Assembly (NCBI GenBank): GCA_937975725.1
Contig: CALJUL010000042.1
Span: 26,799 to 90,798, forward strand
Origin: an uncultured Pseudoxanthomonas sp.
GTDB lineage: Bacteria > Pseudomonadota > Gammaproteobacteria > Xanthomonadales > Xanthomonadaceae
Length of the DNA: 64,000 nt
Direction of reading: 5' to 3'
Part shown: one piece after another, positions 25,658 through 34,174 of the stretch
Layout of the letters: each line of letters starts with the position of its first letter
Position numbering within the stretch: the first letter of the stretch is position 1
Position numbers and translations under genes: made by a program
Notes under the pieces: model-generated
Told to the model about the DNA's origin: nothing
What the model saw: only the letters and a program-made list of their open reading frames with translations
Databases searched by the model: none

Positions 25658-26512
25658 TTAGCCATTGGCCAGGATCAGATGCCCCACGGCCGTGTTCGAC
25701 GCGGGCACGTGGTAGAAGCGATGCAGCACGTTCGGTGCGGGACCGCCGGCGACATCGGCCATCGCGCCCCGCGCGATCAGCCACATGACCAGCTCGATGC
25801 CCTCGCTGCCCGCCTCGCGCACGTATTCGATGTGCGGCACCTGCGCCAGCGCCTCGGGCTCGGCGACCAGGCGATCGAGGAAGCGGTTGTCCCATTCGCG
25901 GTTGATCAACCCGGCGCGCGGGCCCTGCAACTGGTGGCTCATGCCGCCGGTGCCCCAGACCTGCACCCTGAGCGGTCGCTCGTAGCTCTCGATCGCCTTG
26001 CGGATCGCCTGGCCCAGGAGGAAGCAGCGCCGGCCCGACGGCACCGGGTACTGCACCACGTTGACCGCGAACGGAATCACCGGGCACGGCCACGCCGCGG
26101 GCTGCCCGAACATCAGCGACAGCGGCACCGTGAGACCGTGGTCGACCTCCATCCGGTTGACGATGGTCAGGTCGAAATCGTCCTGGATCACGCTCTGCGC
26201 GATGTGCGCCGCCAGTTCAGGATGGCCGGCGACCCGCGGCACCGGCCTCGGCCCCCAGCCTTCGTCGGCGATCGGATAGTCGGCCGCCGTGCCGATGGCG
26301 AAGGTCGGGATCAGATCCAGGCTGAACGCGGTGGCGTGGTCGTTGTAGACCAGGAAAATCACGTCGGGCGGATCGGCGGCGATCCAGCGCTTGCCGAATT
26401 CGTAGCCGTCGAAGACCGGCTTCCAGTACGGCTCGGCCGTCTTGCCAAGATCGAGCGCGGCGCCGATGGCCGGTACATGGCTGGTGTAGACGGAAGCGGT
26501 GATGCGCGCCAT
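25658..26512 (-). CDS. ligB: Protocatechuate 4,5-dioxygenase, beta (catalytic) subunit
   Basis: The catalytic subunit has 284 residues. Iron ligands expected from LigB are visible: H12 (YTSHVPAIG), H59 (VYNDHATAF) and a Glu in EGIELVMWLIA. The catalytic His is in GTGGMSHQLQG. It opens protocatechuate between C4 and C5 (extradiol) with non-haem Fe(II). It begins 2 bases after ligA. Length and motifs fit a functional enzyme; gallate may be an alternative substrate, as in some LigAB. Confidence 0.95.
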   Translation of the reverse strand: MARITASVYTSHVPAIGAALDLGKTAEPYWKPVFDGYEFGKRWIAADPPDVIFLVYNDHATAFSLDLIPTFAIGTAADYPIADEGWGPRPVPRVAGHPELAAHIAQSVIQDDFDLTIVNRMEVDHGLTVPLSLMFGQPAAWPCPVIPFAVNVVQYPVPSGRRCFLLGQAIRKAIESYERPLRVQVWGTGGMSHQLQGPRAGLINREWDNRFLDRLVAEPEALAQVPHIEYVREAGSEGIELVMWLIARGAMADVAGGPAPNVLHRFYHVPASNTAVGHLILANG

Positions 26513-26514
26513 GG

Positions 26515-26955
26515 TCAGAACCCCGGCTTCTTGGCGTTGCCCTGCGGCTGCCGCTGCGGCTGCGCGCTGCCGTCCTCGCCAAGGTAGCGGTTGCCTTCGA
26601 TGCCACGCCCGCCTGCGATCATCATGTCGCGGTACTCCTCTTCGGTCATGCCGGTCATGCTGCCGGCCATCTGCTGGAAGCTCATGCCGTGCGTCGCGCC
26701 AAGCTTGGCGAGGAAATAGATGTTGCCGCCCTCGGCGATGCAGCGATTGAGGTCGCGCGCGAGCACCGCCTGCTTCTGCGCCTCGGTCATCGGCCAGCGA
26801 TCCAGGCAGGCACGCGGGTCGGCGAGGAAATCCTCGCGGTTGCCGGCCTTCATCAGCGACATGCAGAACTGGTTGAGCCAGTAGCCCTTGTGCGACTGGT
26901 CGGCGTCGAAGATGGTCGTGCCGGGGACGTCGAGATAGGGTTTGTCAAGCGCCAT
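26515..26955 (-). CDS. ligA: Protocatechuate 4,5-dioxygenase, alpha subunit
   Basis: The small subunit has 146 residues. The blocks GTTIFDADQSHKGYWLNQFC, GNREDFLADP and AEGGNIYFLAKLGATHG match LigA, which caps the active site of LigB. The C-terminal 25 residues are Gln-rich and probably loose. Its ATG overlaps the ligI stop by one base (TGATG), and ligB follows directly, so stoichiometric translation is likely. Confidence 0.95.
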   Translation of the reverse strand: MALDKPYLDVPGTTIFDADQSHKGYWLNQFCMSLMKAGNREDFLADPRACLDRWPMTEAQKQAVLARDLNRCIAEGGNIYFLAKLGATHGMSFQQMAGSMTGMTEEEYRDMMIAGGRGIEGNRYLGEDGSAQPQRQPQGNAKKPGF

Positions 26956-27887
26956 CAGGTTTCCTCCGGCCAGTACAGGCGCATCGGGTTGTCCACGAGC
27001 AGCTTGCGGCGCAGTCCGGGCGTGACCGCGATCTGCGCGATGTAGTCGACCAGCAGGCCGTCATCGGGCATGTGGTCCTTGAGGTTCGGATGCGGCCAGT
27101 CGGTGCCCCACAGCACGCGGTCGGGAAAGGTTTCGACCAGGCGCCGCGCGAACGGAACCACGTCGCGGTAGGGCCGCCGCTCGCCGCGCAGGGCCGGCGG
27201 CCCGGCATGCGACAGCCGCTCCGGGCAGCTCACCTTGGACCAGACCTGCGGATGCTCGTGCATGTACTGCACGAACAGGTCGAACTCGGGCCCATCGACC
27301 GGCAGCGCCACGTCCGGCCGGCCCATGTGGTCGACCACCACTGGCGTCGGCAGCGCGTCGAAGAAATCCCATAGCTCAGGCAGGTCCGCCGCCTCGAAGT
27401 AGACGACGACGTGCCAGCCGAGCCGGGCGATGCGGTTGGCGATTTCCAGCAGCTCGGCCCTGGGCGTGAAATCGACGAGACGCTTGACGAAGTTGAAGCG
27501 CACGCCGCGCACGCCGGCATCGTGCAGCTCCTGCAACTGCTCATCGCTGGCGTCGGCGCGCACGGTGGCAACCCCGCGCGCGCGTCCCCCGCTGGCGCGC
27601 AGCGCATCGACCAGTGCGCGATTGTCGGCGCCGTGGCAGGTCGCCTGCACGATGACGTTGCGGGCAAAGCCGAGGTGGTCTCGCAACGCGAACAACTGTT
27701 CCCTCGACGCATCGCACGGCGTGTACTTGCGCTCGGGCGCGTAAGGGAACGCGGCGCCGGGGCCGAACACATGGCAATGCGCGTCGACCGCACCCAGCGG
27801 CAGCGGCAACGCGGGCTTCGACGGCCCGTCGTACCAGTCGAGCCAGCCCGGCGTCTTGGTGAAACCGCCGCTCACGGGCCGGTCCAT
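26955..27887 (-). CDS. ligI: 2-pyrone-4,6-dicarboxylate lactonase
   Basis: This 310-residue amidohydrolase starts at the ATG behind AAGGAG. The metal-site-like DAHCHVFGPG, the phrase RKYTPCDAS, HMGRPDV and WGTDWPHPN are all LigI hallmarks. The enzyme opens 2-pyrone-4,6-dicarboxylate to 4-oxalomesaconate and, unlike most relatives, needs no metal. The gene overlaps the upstream DUF1932 oxidoreductase by 16 bases. Confidence 0.93.
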   Translation of the reverse strand: MDRPVSGGFTKTPGWLDWYDGPSKPALPLPLGAVDAHCHVFGPGAAFPYAPERKYTPCDASREQLFALRDHLGFARNVIVQATCHGADNRALVDALRASGGRARGVATVRADASDEQLQELHDAGVRGVRFNFVKRLVDFTPRAELLEIANRIARLGWHVVVYFEAADLPELWDFFDALPTPVVVDHMGRPDVALPVDGPEFDLFVQYMHEHPQVWSKVSCPERLSHAGPPALRGERRPYRDVVPFARRLVETFPDRVLWGTDWPHPNLKDHMPDDGLLVDYIAQIAVTPGLRRKLLVDNPMRLYWPEET

Positions 27888-28831
27888 GTCGGCTCCTTTG
27901 CGTCTCCGGATGCCCGCAGGTGCGCGAGGATGCGGTCGGCCTCGGTGCGCCAGTCGGCGCTGCGCGCGAAGCCCTCGGCGCCGCGCCGGCCGAACAGGCC
28001 GGCATCGGCGAGATCCGCGACCCAGGTCTGGCGCTCGGCGGTGCCGCTCGACGACCACGGTTCAAGGCCGGCCTCGCGCACGGTCCGCGCGACTTCGCGC
28101 ACTTCCTCGCTGCGGCGGCGCCCATGTTCGATGACGCGCTGGAAGAAGTACGCGCCCTGCCCTTCCCAGTCGAACGCGGGGAAGGTCTCGCTGAGCGACG
28201 CCAGCACATCATCCTCGACGCCGTAGGCGCGCGCGGCCGTGAAGCTCTCGATCACGAGCGCCTCCAATCCCTTGACCATGACGCTGCGGCACATCTTGAC
28301 CGCCGAGGCGGCGCCCAACTTCCCGCTCGCCGTCGCCGACGCGAAGCCGAGCTCGGCCAGCACCGGTTGCAGCGCCGCCGCATGCTCGCCGCCGAGCAAC
28401 AGCGGCACGCGGAGGCGGTACGGCGGCACGGAGGCCATCACCGCCCCTTCGACGTAGCGACCGCCCGCCGCGTCGATCATGGCGGCCGCCTGCTGCTTGG
28501 TTCCCGGCGAGGCGGAATTGAGGTCGAGGAAGAACGCGCCGCGCGCGATCGCGCCTGCGCAGTCCCGCGCAGCGGCCAGGGTCTGGCTTGCCGTCACCGC
28601 GCTGACGACGAGGCCGCTGCCTGCGGCCAGCGCCGCGTGCGAATCGGCCAGCACGACGCCGTGCGATGCGGCGTGTTCGCGCAACGGGGCCGCGGTCGCC
28701 GCATCGGCGAGCTTGAGGTCCCAGGCCTGCATGGCGCAGCCGCCGGCACGCAGGTCCTCGGCGAGGATGCGGCCGACCTCGCCGTAACCGATCAGGCCGA
28801 TGCGCAGCGGTGGCATGTCCACGGCATCCAT
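27872..28831 (-). CDS. NAD(P)-dependent oxidoreductase with DUF1932 C-terminus
   Basis: The 319-residue protein has an N-terminal Rossmann domain (IGLIGYGEVGRILAEDL) of the 6-phosphogluconate/beta-hydroxyacid dehydrogenase type, with FLDLNSASPG. The C-terminal KMCRSVMVKGLEALVIESF and AYFFQRVIEHGRRRSEEV are diagnostic of the DUF1932 family. Such genes recur in gallate/protocatechuate 4,5-cleavage clusters, but their reaction is not settled to my knowledge. It sits between ligK and ligI, overlapping ligI by 16 bases and starting 2 bases after ligK. Confidence 0.88.
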   Translation of the reverse strand: MDAVDMPPLRIGLIGYGEVGRILAEDLRAGGCAMQAWDLKLADAATAAPLREHAASHGVVLADSHAALAAGSGLVVSAVTASQTLAAARDCAGAIARGAFFLDLNSASPGTKQQAAAMIDAAGGRYVEGAVMASVPPYRLRVPLLLGGEHAAALQPVLAELGFASATASGKLGAASAVKMCRSVMVKGLEALVIESFTAARAYGVEDDVLASLSETFPAFDWEGQGAYFFQRVIEHGRRRSEEVREVARTVREAGLEPWSSSGTAERQTWVADLADAGLFGRRGAEGFARSADWRTEADRILAHLRASGDAKEPTWTGP

Positions 28832-28833
28832 GC

Positions 28834-29517
28834 TCAGTCCACGTACCTGAGGCCCGCAGCGGCGAGCGGTTCGCGCATCCCGTACATGTCCAGGCCCAGC
28901 ACGCCCGCCGCGAGTTTTTCGCGCTTCTGCGCCTCGTTGGCCTCGCGCCTGCGCGCGACGTCCAGCGTGGCCGCCGCCATCGCGCGCGGCACGCAGACCA
29001 CGCCGTCGTCGTCGGCGACGATCGCATCGCCCGGCGCCACCCACATGCCGGCGCAGACCACCGGAATGTTGACCGAGCCGAGGGTGGCCTTGATCGTGCC
29101 CTTGCTGCTGATCGCGCGGCTCCATACGGGGAACCGCATCCCGGCCAGCGCCTTCACGTCGCGCACGCCGGCGTCGATCACCAGCGCGCGCGCGCCGCGT
29201 GCCTGGAAGCTCGTGGCGAGCAGGTCGCCGAAGTAGCCGTCGGTGCACTCGGCGGTGACCGCGGCGACCACGATGTCGCCCGGCCTGATCTGTTCGGCCG
29301 CCACGTGCATCATCCAGTTGTCTCCCGGCTGCAGCAGCACGGTGACGGCCGTGCCGGATACCTGTGCACCGGCGTAGATCGGCCGCATGTACGGTTTGAG
29401 CAGGCCGACCCGGCCCATGGCCTCGTGCACGGTGGCCGAACCGAACGCGGCCAGCGCGTCGGCGACCTTGGGGTCGGTGCGCGGGATGTTGCGGTACACC
29501 ACGCCGAGTTCGTACAT
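28834..29517 (-). CDS. ligK: 4-carboxy-4-hydroxy-2-oxoadipate aldolase / oxaloacetate decarboxylase
   Basis: This 227-residue protein of the RraA-like fold has ATVHEAMGRVGLL, PGDNWMMHVAAE, GDLLATSFQARG and VIDAGVRD, with the Mg-binding acidic residues. This is the LigK/HMG-CHA aldolase group. It cleaves the hydratase product into pyruvate and oxaloacetate, the last step of the 4,5-pathway. It lies 22 bases after ligJ. Confidence 0.93.
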   Translation of the reverse strand: MYELGVVYRNIPRTDPKVADALAAFGSATVHEAMGRVGLLKPYMRPIYAGAQVSGTAVTVLLQPGDNWMMHVAAEQIRPGDIVVAAVTAECTDGYFGDLLATSFQARGARALVIDAGVRDVKALAGMRFPVWSRAISSKGTIKATLGSVNIPVVCAGMWVAPGDAIVADDDGVVCVPRAMAAATLDVARRREANEAQKREKLAAGVLGLDMYGMREPLAAAGLRYVD

Positions 29518-29539
29518 GACGTCTCCTCCTGTCCTGCGC

Positions 29540-30568
29540 TCAGCGGCCGCGCGCCTTGAGCGCCGCGTCGAGGCGCGGATAGACGCGCCGCGCGTTGCCT
29601 TCGTATATTTTTCCGCGCTGCGCCGCGTCGAGGTTCGGCGTCGCTTCGACGTATCGCCGGGTGTCGTCGAAAGCGTGCCCGGTCTCCGGGTCGATGCCGC
29701 GCACCGCGCCGATCATCTCGCTCGCGAACAGAATGTTGTCGGCCGGGATCACCCGCGTCAGCAGGTCGATCCCGGGCTGGTGGTAGACGCAGGTGTCGAA
29801 GAAGACGTTGCCCAGCAGGTGTTCGCCCAGCAGGGGCTTCTGCAGTTCCTGCGCGAGCCCGCGGAAGCGCCCCCAGTGGTACGGCACCGCGCCGCCGCCG
29901 TGCGGGATCACGAACCTCAGGGTCGGGAAATCCTTGAACAGGTCGGAGGTCAGGCACTGCATGAACGCCGTCGTGTCGGCGTTGAGGTAGTGCGCGCCGG
30001 TGGTGTGGAAGCAGGCGTTGCAGCTCGTGCTGACGTGGATCATCGCCGGCACGTCGTACTCGACCATCCTTTCGTAAATCGGATACCAGTGGCGGTCGGA
30101 CAGCGGCGGCGAGGTCCAGTGCCCGCCCGAAGGATCGGGATTGAGGTTGATCGCGACGTTGCCGTACTCGCGCACGCAACGGTCGATTTCCGGCAGGCAG
30201 GTCTTCGGGTCCGCGCCGGGCGACTGCGGCAGCATCGCAGCCGGGATGAAATGGTCGGGGAACAGCCGGCTGACGCGGTGGCACAGTTCGTTGCAGATCG
30301 CCGCCCAGGTCGAGCTCGTGCGGAAATCGCCGATGTGGTGCGCCATGAAGCTCGCGCGCGGCGAGAAGACCGTCAGGTCCAGGCCGCGCTCGCGCATCTT
30401 CCGCAACTGGTTGCTCTCGATCGACTCGCGAAGCTCGTCGTCGCTGATGACGAGTTCGGCGGCCTTAGGCGCCTGCGACGGCTCCTTGAGTCCGGCGATC
30501 TGGCGCTGGCGCCATGTTTCGAGCGCCTTAGGCGCGGTGGTGTAGTGTCCGTGGACGTCGATGATCAT
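29540..30568 (-). CDS. ligJ: 4-oxalomesaconate hydratase
   Basis: This 342-residue amidohydrolase-fold protein begins MIIDVHGHYTTAPKALETW, with HxH. HVSTSCNACFHTTGAHYLNA, FVIPHGGGAVPYHWGRF and ASEMIGAVRGIDP are the LigJ signature blocks. The enzyme hydrates 4-oxalomesaconate to 4-carboxy-4-hydroxy-2-oxoadipate. A dedicated keto/enol isomerase (LigU, PrpF family) that usually accompanies it is not in the window. Confidence 0.95.
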   Translation of the reverse strand: MIIDVHGHYTTAPKALETWRQRQIAGLKEPSQAPKAAELVISDDELRESIESNQLRKMRERGLDLTVFSPRASFMAHHIGDFRTSSTWAAICNELCHRVSRLFPDHFIPAAMLPQSPGADPKTCLPEIDRCVREYGNVAINLNPDPSGGHWTSPPLSDRHWYPIYERMVEYDVPAMIHVSTSCNACFHTTGAHYLNADTTAFMQCLTSDLFKDFPTLRFVIPHGGGAVPYHWGRFRGLAQELQKPLLGEHLLGNVFFDTCVYHQPGIDLLTRVIPADNILFASEMIGAVRGIDPETGHAFDDTRRYVEATPNLDAAQRGKIYEGNARRVYPRLDAALKARGR

Positions 30569-30586
30569 GGTCGTGTCGGGCGGGAA

Positions 30587-31285
30587 TCAGGCGGGCAACA
30601 TGCCGTGGCGGGTCTTGGCCGCGTCGCAGGCCGGTGCGGCCATGAACGCCAGCATCGCGCCCGCCGCATCGGGCCGCGCGCTCGCCGTGCAGACGGCGCC
30701 GGAGAAGACCGTGGTTTTCTGGATGGCCTCCGGCAGCGGGCCGATGGCGTCGACGCCGTCGTGACCGGCGATCTCGCTGCGCTGCTGGAAGCCGAGCGCG
30801 ATTTCGCCGCACGCGACCAGCGCGGCGACCGGCACGCCCGGCGGCACCAGCACGAGGCGGGGTGCGATCTCGTCGGCGATGCCCCAGCGCTCGAACAGCC
30901 GGGCGAGATGAACGCCGCTGGGCCCGGTCGAATACCCCAGCGTCTTCGCGCCGCGCACCGCGTCGCGCACCGCCGCCTCGCTGCCGATGTCCGGCCGCAT
31001 GGCGCCTGCCTTCACCGCGACCCAGATGTCGGAACGCATCAGGTCCACGCGGCTGCCCGACACGACATGGCCGCCGGCGGCCAGCCTGTCGATCGCGTCG
31101 GCCGCGAGCCAGGCGATGTCGAAGCGCTCGCCGGCGGCGACGCGTCTGGCCGCATCGACGCCTCCGGTCGATTCGATCCCGGCGCGGATGCCCGTCTCGC
31201 GTTCGCAGCGCGCGACCAGTTCGGCCAGCACCGTGCGCGTCGCCATCGACGAAATGCCGACCAGGGCGGAAGGGGCGTGCGTCAT
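30587..31285 (-). CDS. ModA-like substrate-binding-fold protein without a signal peptide
   Basis: The protein has 232 residues. The pattern LVGISSMATRTVLAELVARC, a central SDIWVAVKAGAM and KTLGYSTGPSGVHLARLFERWGI is that of ModA-type periplasmic-binding proteins (two alpha/beta lobes). The N-terminus MTHAPSALVG has no signal peptide or lipobox, and I found no exporting upstream extension in a sensible frame, so it may be cytoplasmic. It is 18 bases upstream of ligJ in the same operon. It could be a metabolite sensor or an enzyme rather than a transporter component; the missing isomerase is one candidate. Confidence 0.75.
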   Translation of the reverse strand: MTHAPSALVGISSMATRTVLAELVARCERETGIRAGIESTGGVDAARRVAAGERFDIAWLAADAIDRLAAGGHVVSGSRVDLMRSDIWVAVKAGAMRPDIGSEAAVRDAVRGAKTLGYSTGPSGVHLARLFERWGIADEIAPRLVLVPPGVPVAALVACGEIALGFQQRSEIAGHDGVDAIGPLPEAIQKTTVFSGAVCTASARPDAAGAMLAFMAAPACDAAKTRHGMLPA

Positions 31286-31418
31286 GCCGGCAGGCCCACG
31301 CGGATGGCGCGGCGCGCACGGCCGGGAGGATGCAGCGTGCAGCAGGCGGTACCGGCGCGCAGGCGGCCAGGTCCGCAACCCGCGACAACGATACCCGGAC
31401 GCTGCGGCTCGCACCGTT

Positions 31419-32657
31419 TCATGGCGCCTCCTTGCAGTAGCCCTGGGTGTCGGCCGCAGGAAACGCCTGGGCGCGGTCCAGCGCCCGCAGCAGATTGCCG
31501 CCCCAGATGCCGGCGATCTCGTCTTCGCTGTAGCCGGCCTGCATAAGTCGCTCGGTGATGCGGGGCAACTGCGACACGTCCGCCACTCCCGTCACACCGC
31601 CGCCGCCGTCCCAGTCCGAACCGATGCCGACGTGTTCCGGGCCGACCAGCTTCAGCACGTGCAGCAGGTGCCGCATGAAGTCGTCGAGGCTGGCGCGGGC
31701 CTTGGGATAACGCCGCTCGACCTCGCCGATCTGCGCGGCCAGGGCCCGGTACTCCGCGGGCTGCAATCCGGCCATGCGGCGCAGCAGCGCATACAGCGGC
31801 TTCAGGGCCGCAGCACGGCGCGGGTCGTCCTGTTCCAGCGACAGGTAGCTGCTGTAGAGCGTCACGTTCGCCACCCCGCCCTGGTGCGCCAGGCGCAGCA
31901 GGCGTTCGTCGTCGAGGTTGCGGCGGTGGTCGGTGATCGCGCGGCTGGAGGAATGCGAGAGCACGATCGGCACCGGCGACGTGTCCAGCAACTGGTCGAA
32001 CACCTCGTCCGAGGCATGCGACGCGTCGACCAATACGCCCAGGCAGTGGGCACGGTGCACCAGTCGCCGCCCGGCCGGGCTCAGACCGTGCCACTCGGGC
32101 GTATCGGTGGACGAGTCGGCCAGATCGTTGTTGCTCGAATGCACCAGCCCGAGCATGCGCAGGCCCTGGCGCTGGTAGGTGTCCAGCAACGCGGGATCGG
32201 ATGCCAGCGGCTCGGCGTTCTCCATGCTGATGAACACGGCATGGCGCCCCTCGGCAGCCAGGCGCCGGGCGTCATCGCTGTCCAGGGCCAGGCCGAATTG
32301 CTGCGGATAGCGCGCCACCAGGTCGCGCAGGCGCATCAACTGCGCCAGGCCGTGCCGGGCAGCGTCGGCGCGGCCCGGCAGGTCGCGGCTGCCCTGCGGT
32401 GTGTAGATGGCCCAGAACGCGCCATCCAGCCCGCCCTCGCGCAAGCGCGGCCAGTCCACCTGCGACAGGTCGCGGGCCGCATCGTGGCGCTCCAGGATGT
32501 TCCAGCCGGGCTGCTCCAGCAGCCGCGCCGTATCGATGTGGCTGTCCAGCACCAGCACGCGCCCGTGCAGCGCCGATGCCGCCTCGGATACGGGCGCGGC
32601 GTGCGACGGCAGGCAGGCCAGCAAGCCCAGGACGATGGCGGGGACGCGAAGGTTCAT
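31419..32657 (-). CDS. Membrane dipeptidase (peptidase family M19), exported
   Basis: The product has 412 residues, with signal peptide MNLRVPAIVLGLLACLPSHAA. The zinc-site order of family M19 is complete: DSHIDTARLL (HxD), ISMENAEPL (Glu), VDASHASDEV (His), VLSHSSSRA (His) and GIGSDWDG (Asp). It would cleave a dipeptide or an acyl-amino-acid bond in the periplasm. Its start overlaps the stop of the shikimate-dehydrogenase-like gene (ATGA), so it belongs to the same operon. In context it may release the aromatic or alicyclic acid from an amino-acid conjugate. Confidence 0.92.
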   Translation of the reverse strand: MNLRVPAIVLGLLACLPSHAAPVSEAASALHGRVLVLDSHIDTARLLEQPGWNILERHDAARDLSQVDWPRLREGGLDGAFWAIYTPQGSRDLPGRADAARHGLAQLMRLRDLVARYPQQFGLALDSDDARRLAAEGRHAVFISMENAEPLASDPALLDTYQRQGLRMLGLVHSSNNDLADSSTDTPEWHGLSPAGRRLVHRAHCLGVLVDASHASDEVFDQLLDTSPVPIVLSHSSSRAITDHRRNLDDERLLRLAHQGGVANVTLYSSYLSLEQDDPRRAAALKPLYALLRRMAGLQPAEYRALAAQIGEVERRYPKARASLDDFMRHLLHVLKLVGPEHVGIGSDWDGGGGVTGVADVSQLPRITERLMQAGYSEDEIAGIWGGNLLRALDRAQAFPAADTQGYCKEAP

Positions 32658-33484
32658 GGCGCGCTCCGGGACGGCACGGAGGCTTCCGCGGACATCGCTT
32701 CGATGCCGAAGAAATCGCGCATCAGCGGAAGCTGGTGCGCGGCGAGGGCGTTGCCGTCCAGTACGGCATGGCCCGCCGCGCGGCACGCCGCGGTCCAGCG
32801 CGTCATGCCGGGGGAAGTCACGGCGTCCACGACGACGGCCCGCGGATCCAGGCGTTCGACCGGCAGGGGCAATGCGTCGTCCGCCTGCATGCCGAGCGGC
32901 GAGGCGTTGATGACGAGGTCGCAGCCGTGCGCGTCCGCCCCGGCTTCGATGTCGCAGTCGCCGAACCGCTGGCGCAGCGTGTCGGCCAACTGCCGGGCGG
33001 ACTCGGGCCGCGCATCGTGCAGGCGCAGGCGGCGCACGCCTTCGCTGCAGGCGCTGAAGGCCATCGCGGAACCGGCGCCGCCACAGCCCACCAGCCAGGC
33101 GCTGCGGCCCGCCAGCGCGACGTCCATCGCGCGCAGGCCCCGCACCATCGCCGCGCCGTCCAGCATGTCGCCGTACAGGCGGCCGTCGGCGCGCCGTTTC
33201 ACGACGTTGACGGCCCGCAACGTCGTGGCCACCGGCGAGGCTTCATGCACGAGCGGATAGAGCTTCGCCTTCAGCGGAATGGTGGCGACGCAGCCCAGCA
33301 CGTTGCCGGCCTCGCCCAGCAAGCGCGAGAGCGCCGGCATCGCGCCGCCGGGAAGCTCCAGCGGGACCACAGCGAGGTTGCGCCCGTGCTCGTCGAGCCA
33401 CGCGTTCAGCAGGGCGGGCGTCTTGGTCTGCGCGACCGGCCGGCCCACCATGAAGATCACCTGCGTCGCGGCGTCGACGGTCAT
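32654..33484 (-). CDS. Shikimate/quinate dehydrogenase-like enzyme
   Basis: This 276-residue protein has the AroE fold: substrate-side TKTPALLNAWL in place of S-K-S-P, CVATIPLKAKLYP with the catalytic Lys, GDMLDGAAMV as the Asp site, a nucleotide loop GCGGAGSA and NASPLGM. The GDMLDG form differs from the biosynthetic GxNTDGxG, which points to the AroE-like catabolic branch. It would oxidise a shikimate- or quinate-like alcohol with NAD(P). It overlaps both neighbours by 4 bases. Confidence 0.88.
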   Translation of the reverse strand: MTVDAATQVIFMVGRPVAQTKTPALLNAWLDEHGRNLAVVPLELPGGAMPALSRLLGEAGNVLGCVATIPLKAKLYPLVHEASPVATTLRAVNVVKRRADGRLYGDMLDGAAMVRGLRAMDVALAGRSAWLVGCGGAGSAMAFSACSEGVRRLRLHDARPESARQLADTLRQRFGDCDIEAGADAHGCDLVINASPLGMQADDALPLPVERLDPRAVVVDAVTSPGMTRWTAACRAAGHAVLDGNALAAHQLPLMRDFFGIEAMSAEASVPSRSAP

Positions 33485-34164
33485 GCGTTGCCCGGGTCCT
33501 GCACGCTGGCGAGCAGCTCCCGCTCGGCCGCTTCGGTCGTGGTCAGCGCGCCGCAGACCTCGGCCACGTAGGCCATGGTGGCCTCGTGGTCACGCAGCGA
33601 GTAGTCGGAGATGGCGTCCACCACCAGGCTGACCTTGATGTTGCGCATGTAGGCGTCGGCGGCGGTCAGCAGCACGCCGTGGTGCCCGAAGACGCCGGTC
33701 AGCAGGATGTGCTTGCGGTTCGTGCGCTGCAGGATGTCTTCCAGGTCCGTCTTGAAGAAGCCGCTGTAGCGCGGCTTGCGCACGACGTAGTCGTCCTCGG
33801 ACGGCGCCAGTGCGCTGCAGATGGCGCGGTCGTCGTCGCTGAGGTAATCCGCGGCCAGGCCCGGCCCCCACATCTCCAGGCCCAGCGCCCGTTCGGCCAG
33901 CGCCTTGGGCTTTTCGGCCTGGGTGTAGGCGACCGGGATGCCATGCCGCTTGCACAGCGTGCGCAGCCGCACCACGTTCTCCAGCAGGGTCGAGCAGTCG
34001 TCGTAGAAGCCCAGCCAGAAGTTCTGCATGTCGTGGATCACCAGCGCGCAGTCCTGGACCCGCACCGGCCACTTGACCTTGTTCTGGGCCAGGACGCTGG
34101 TGCCGGGCAGTGGGTAGGGAGCGATCCTGCGCTTGGCGAGGCGGTCTTTCGCGTTCATGTTCAT
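33481..34164 (-). CDS. Isochorismatase-family hydrolase of the EntB/PhzD type
   Basis: The 227-residue protein has VIHDMQNFW with the catalytic Asp, KPRYSGFFKTDLEDIL with the catalytic Lys, and TGVFGHHGVLLTAADAYMRN. In most cysteine hydrolases of this fold the last motif carries a Cys nucleophile. Here, as in EntB and PhzD, the position is not Cys. Those enzymes hydrolyse a vinyl ether (isochorismate or ADIC) by acid catalysis, so an enolpyruvyl-ether substrate is the best guess. It is coupled by a 4-base overlap to the shikimate-dehydrogenase-like gene. Confidence 0.85.
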   Translation of the reverse strand: MNMNAKDRLAKRRIAPYPLPGTSVLAQNKVKWPVRVQDCALVIHDMQNFWLGFYDDCSTLLENVVRLRTLCKRHGIPVAYTQAEKPKALAERALGLEMWGPGLAADYLSDDDRAICSALAPSEDDYVVRKPRYSGFFKTDLEDILQRTNRKHILLTGVFGHHGVLLTAADAYMRNIKVSLVVDAISDYSLRDHEATMAYVAEVCGALTTTEAAERELLASVQDPGNA

Positions 34165-34174
34165 GGGTGGCCCG

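Noticed and set aside
23405..26093. An 891-codon minus-strand open frame covering the cysteine-synthase-like gene and beyond
   Set aside because: Only its last 375 codons have protein-like sequence; the rest is the antisense-like shadow of ligC and ligB in GC-rich DNA.
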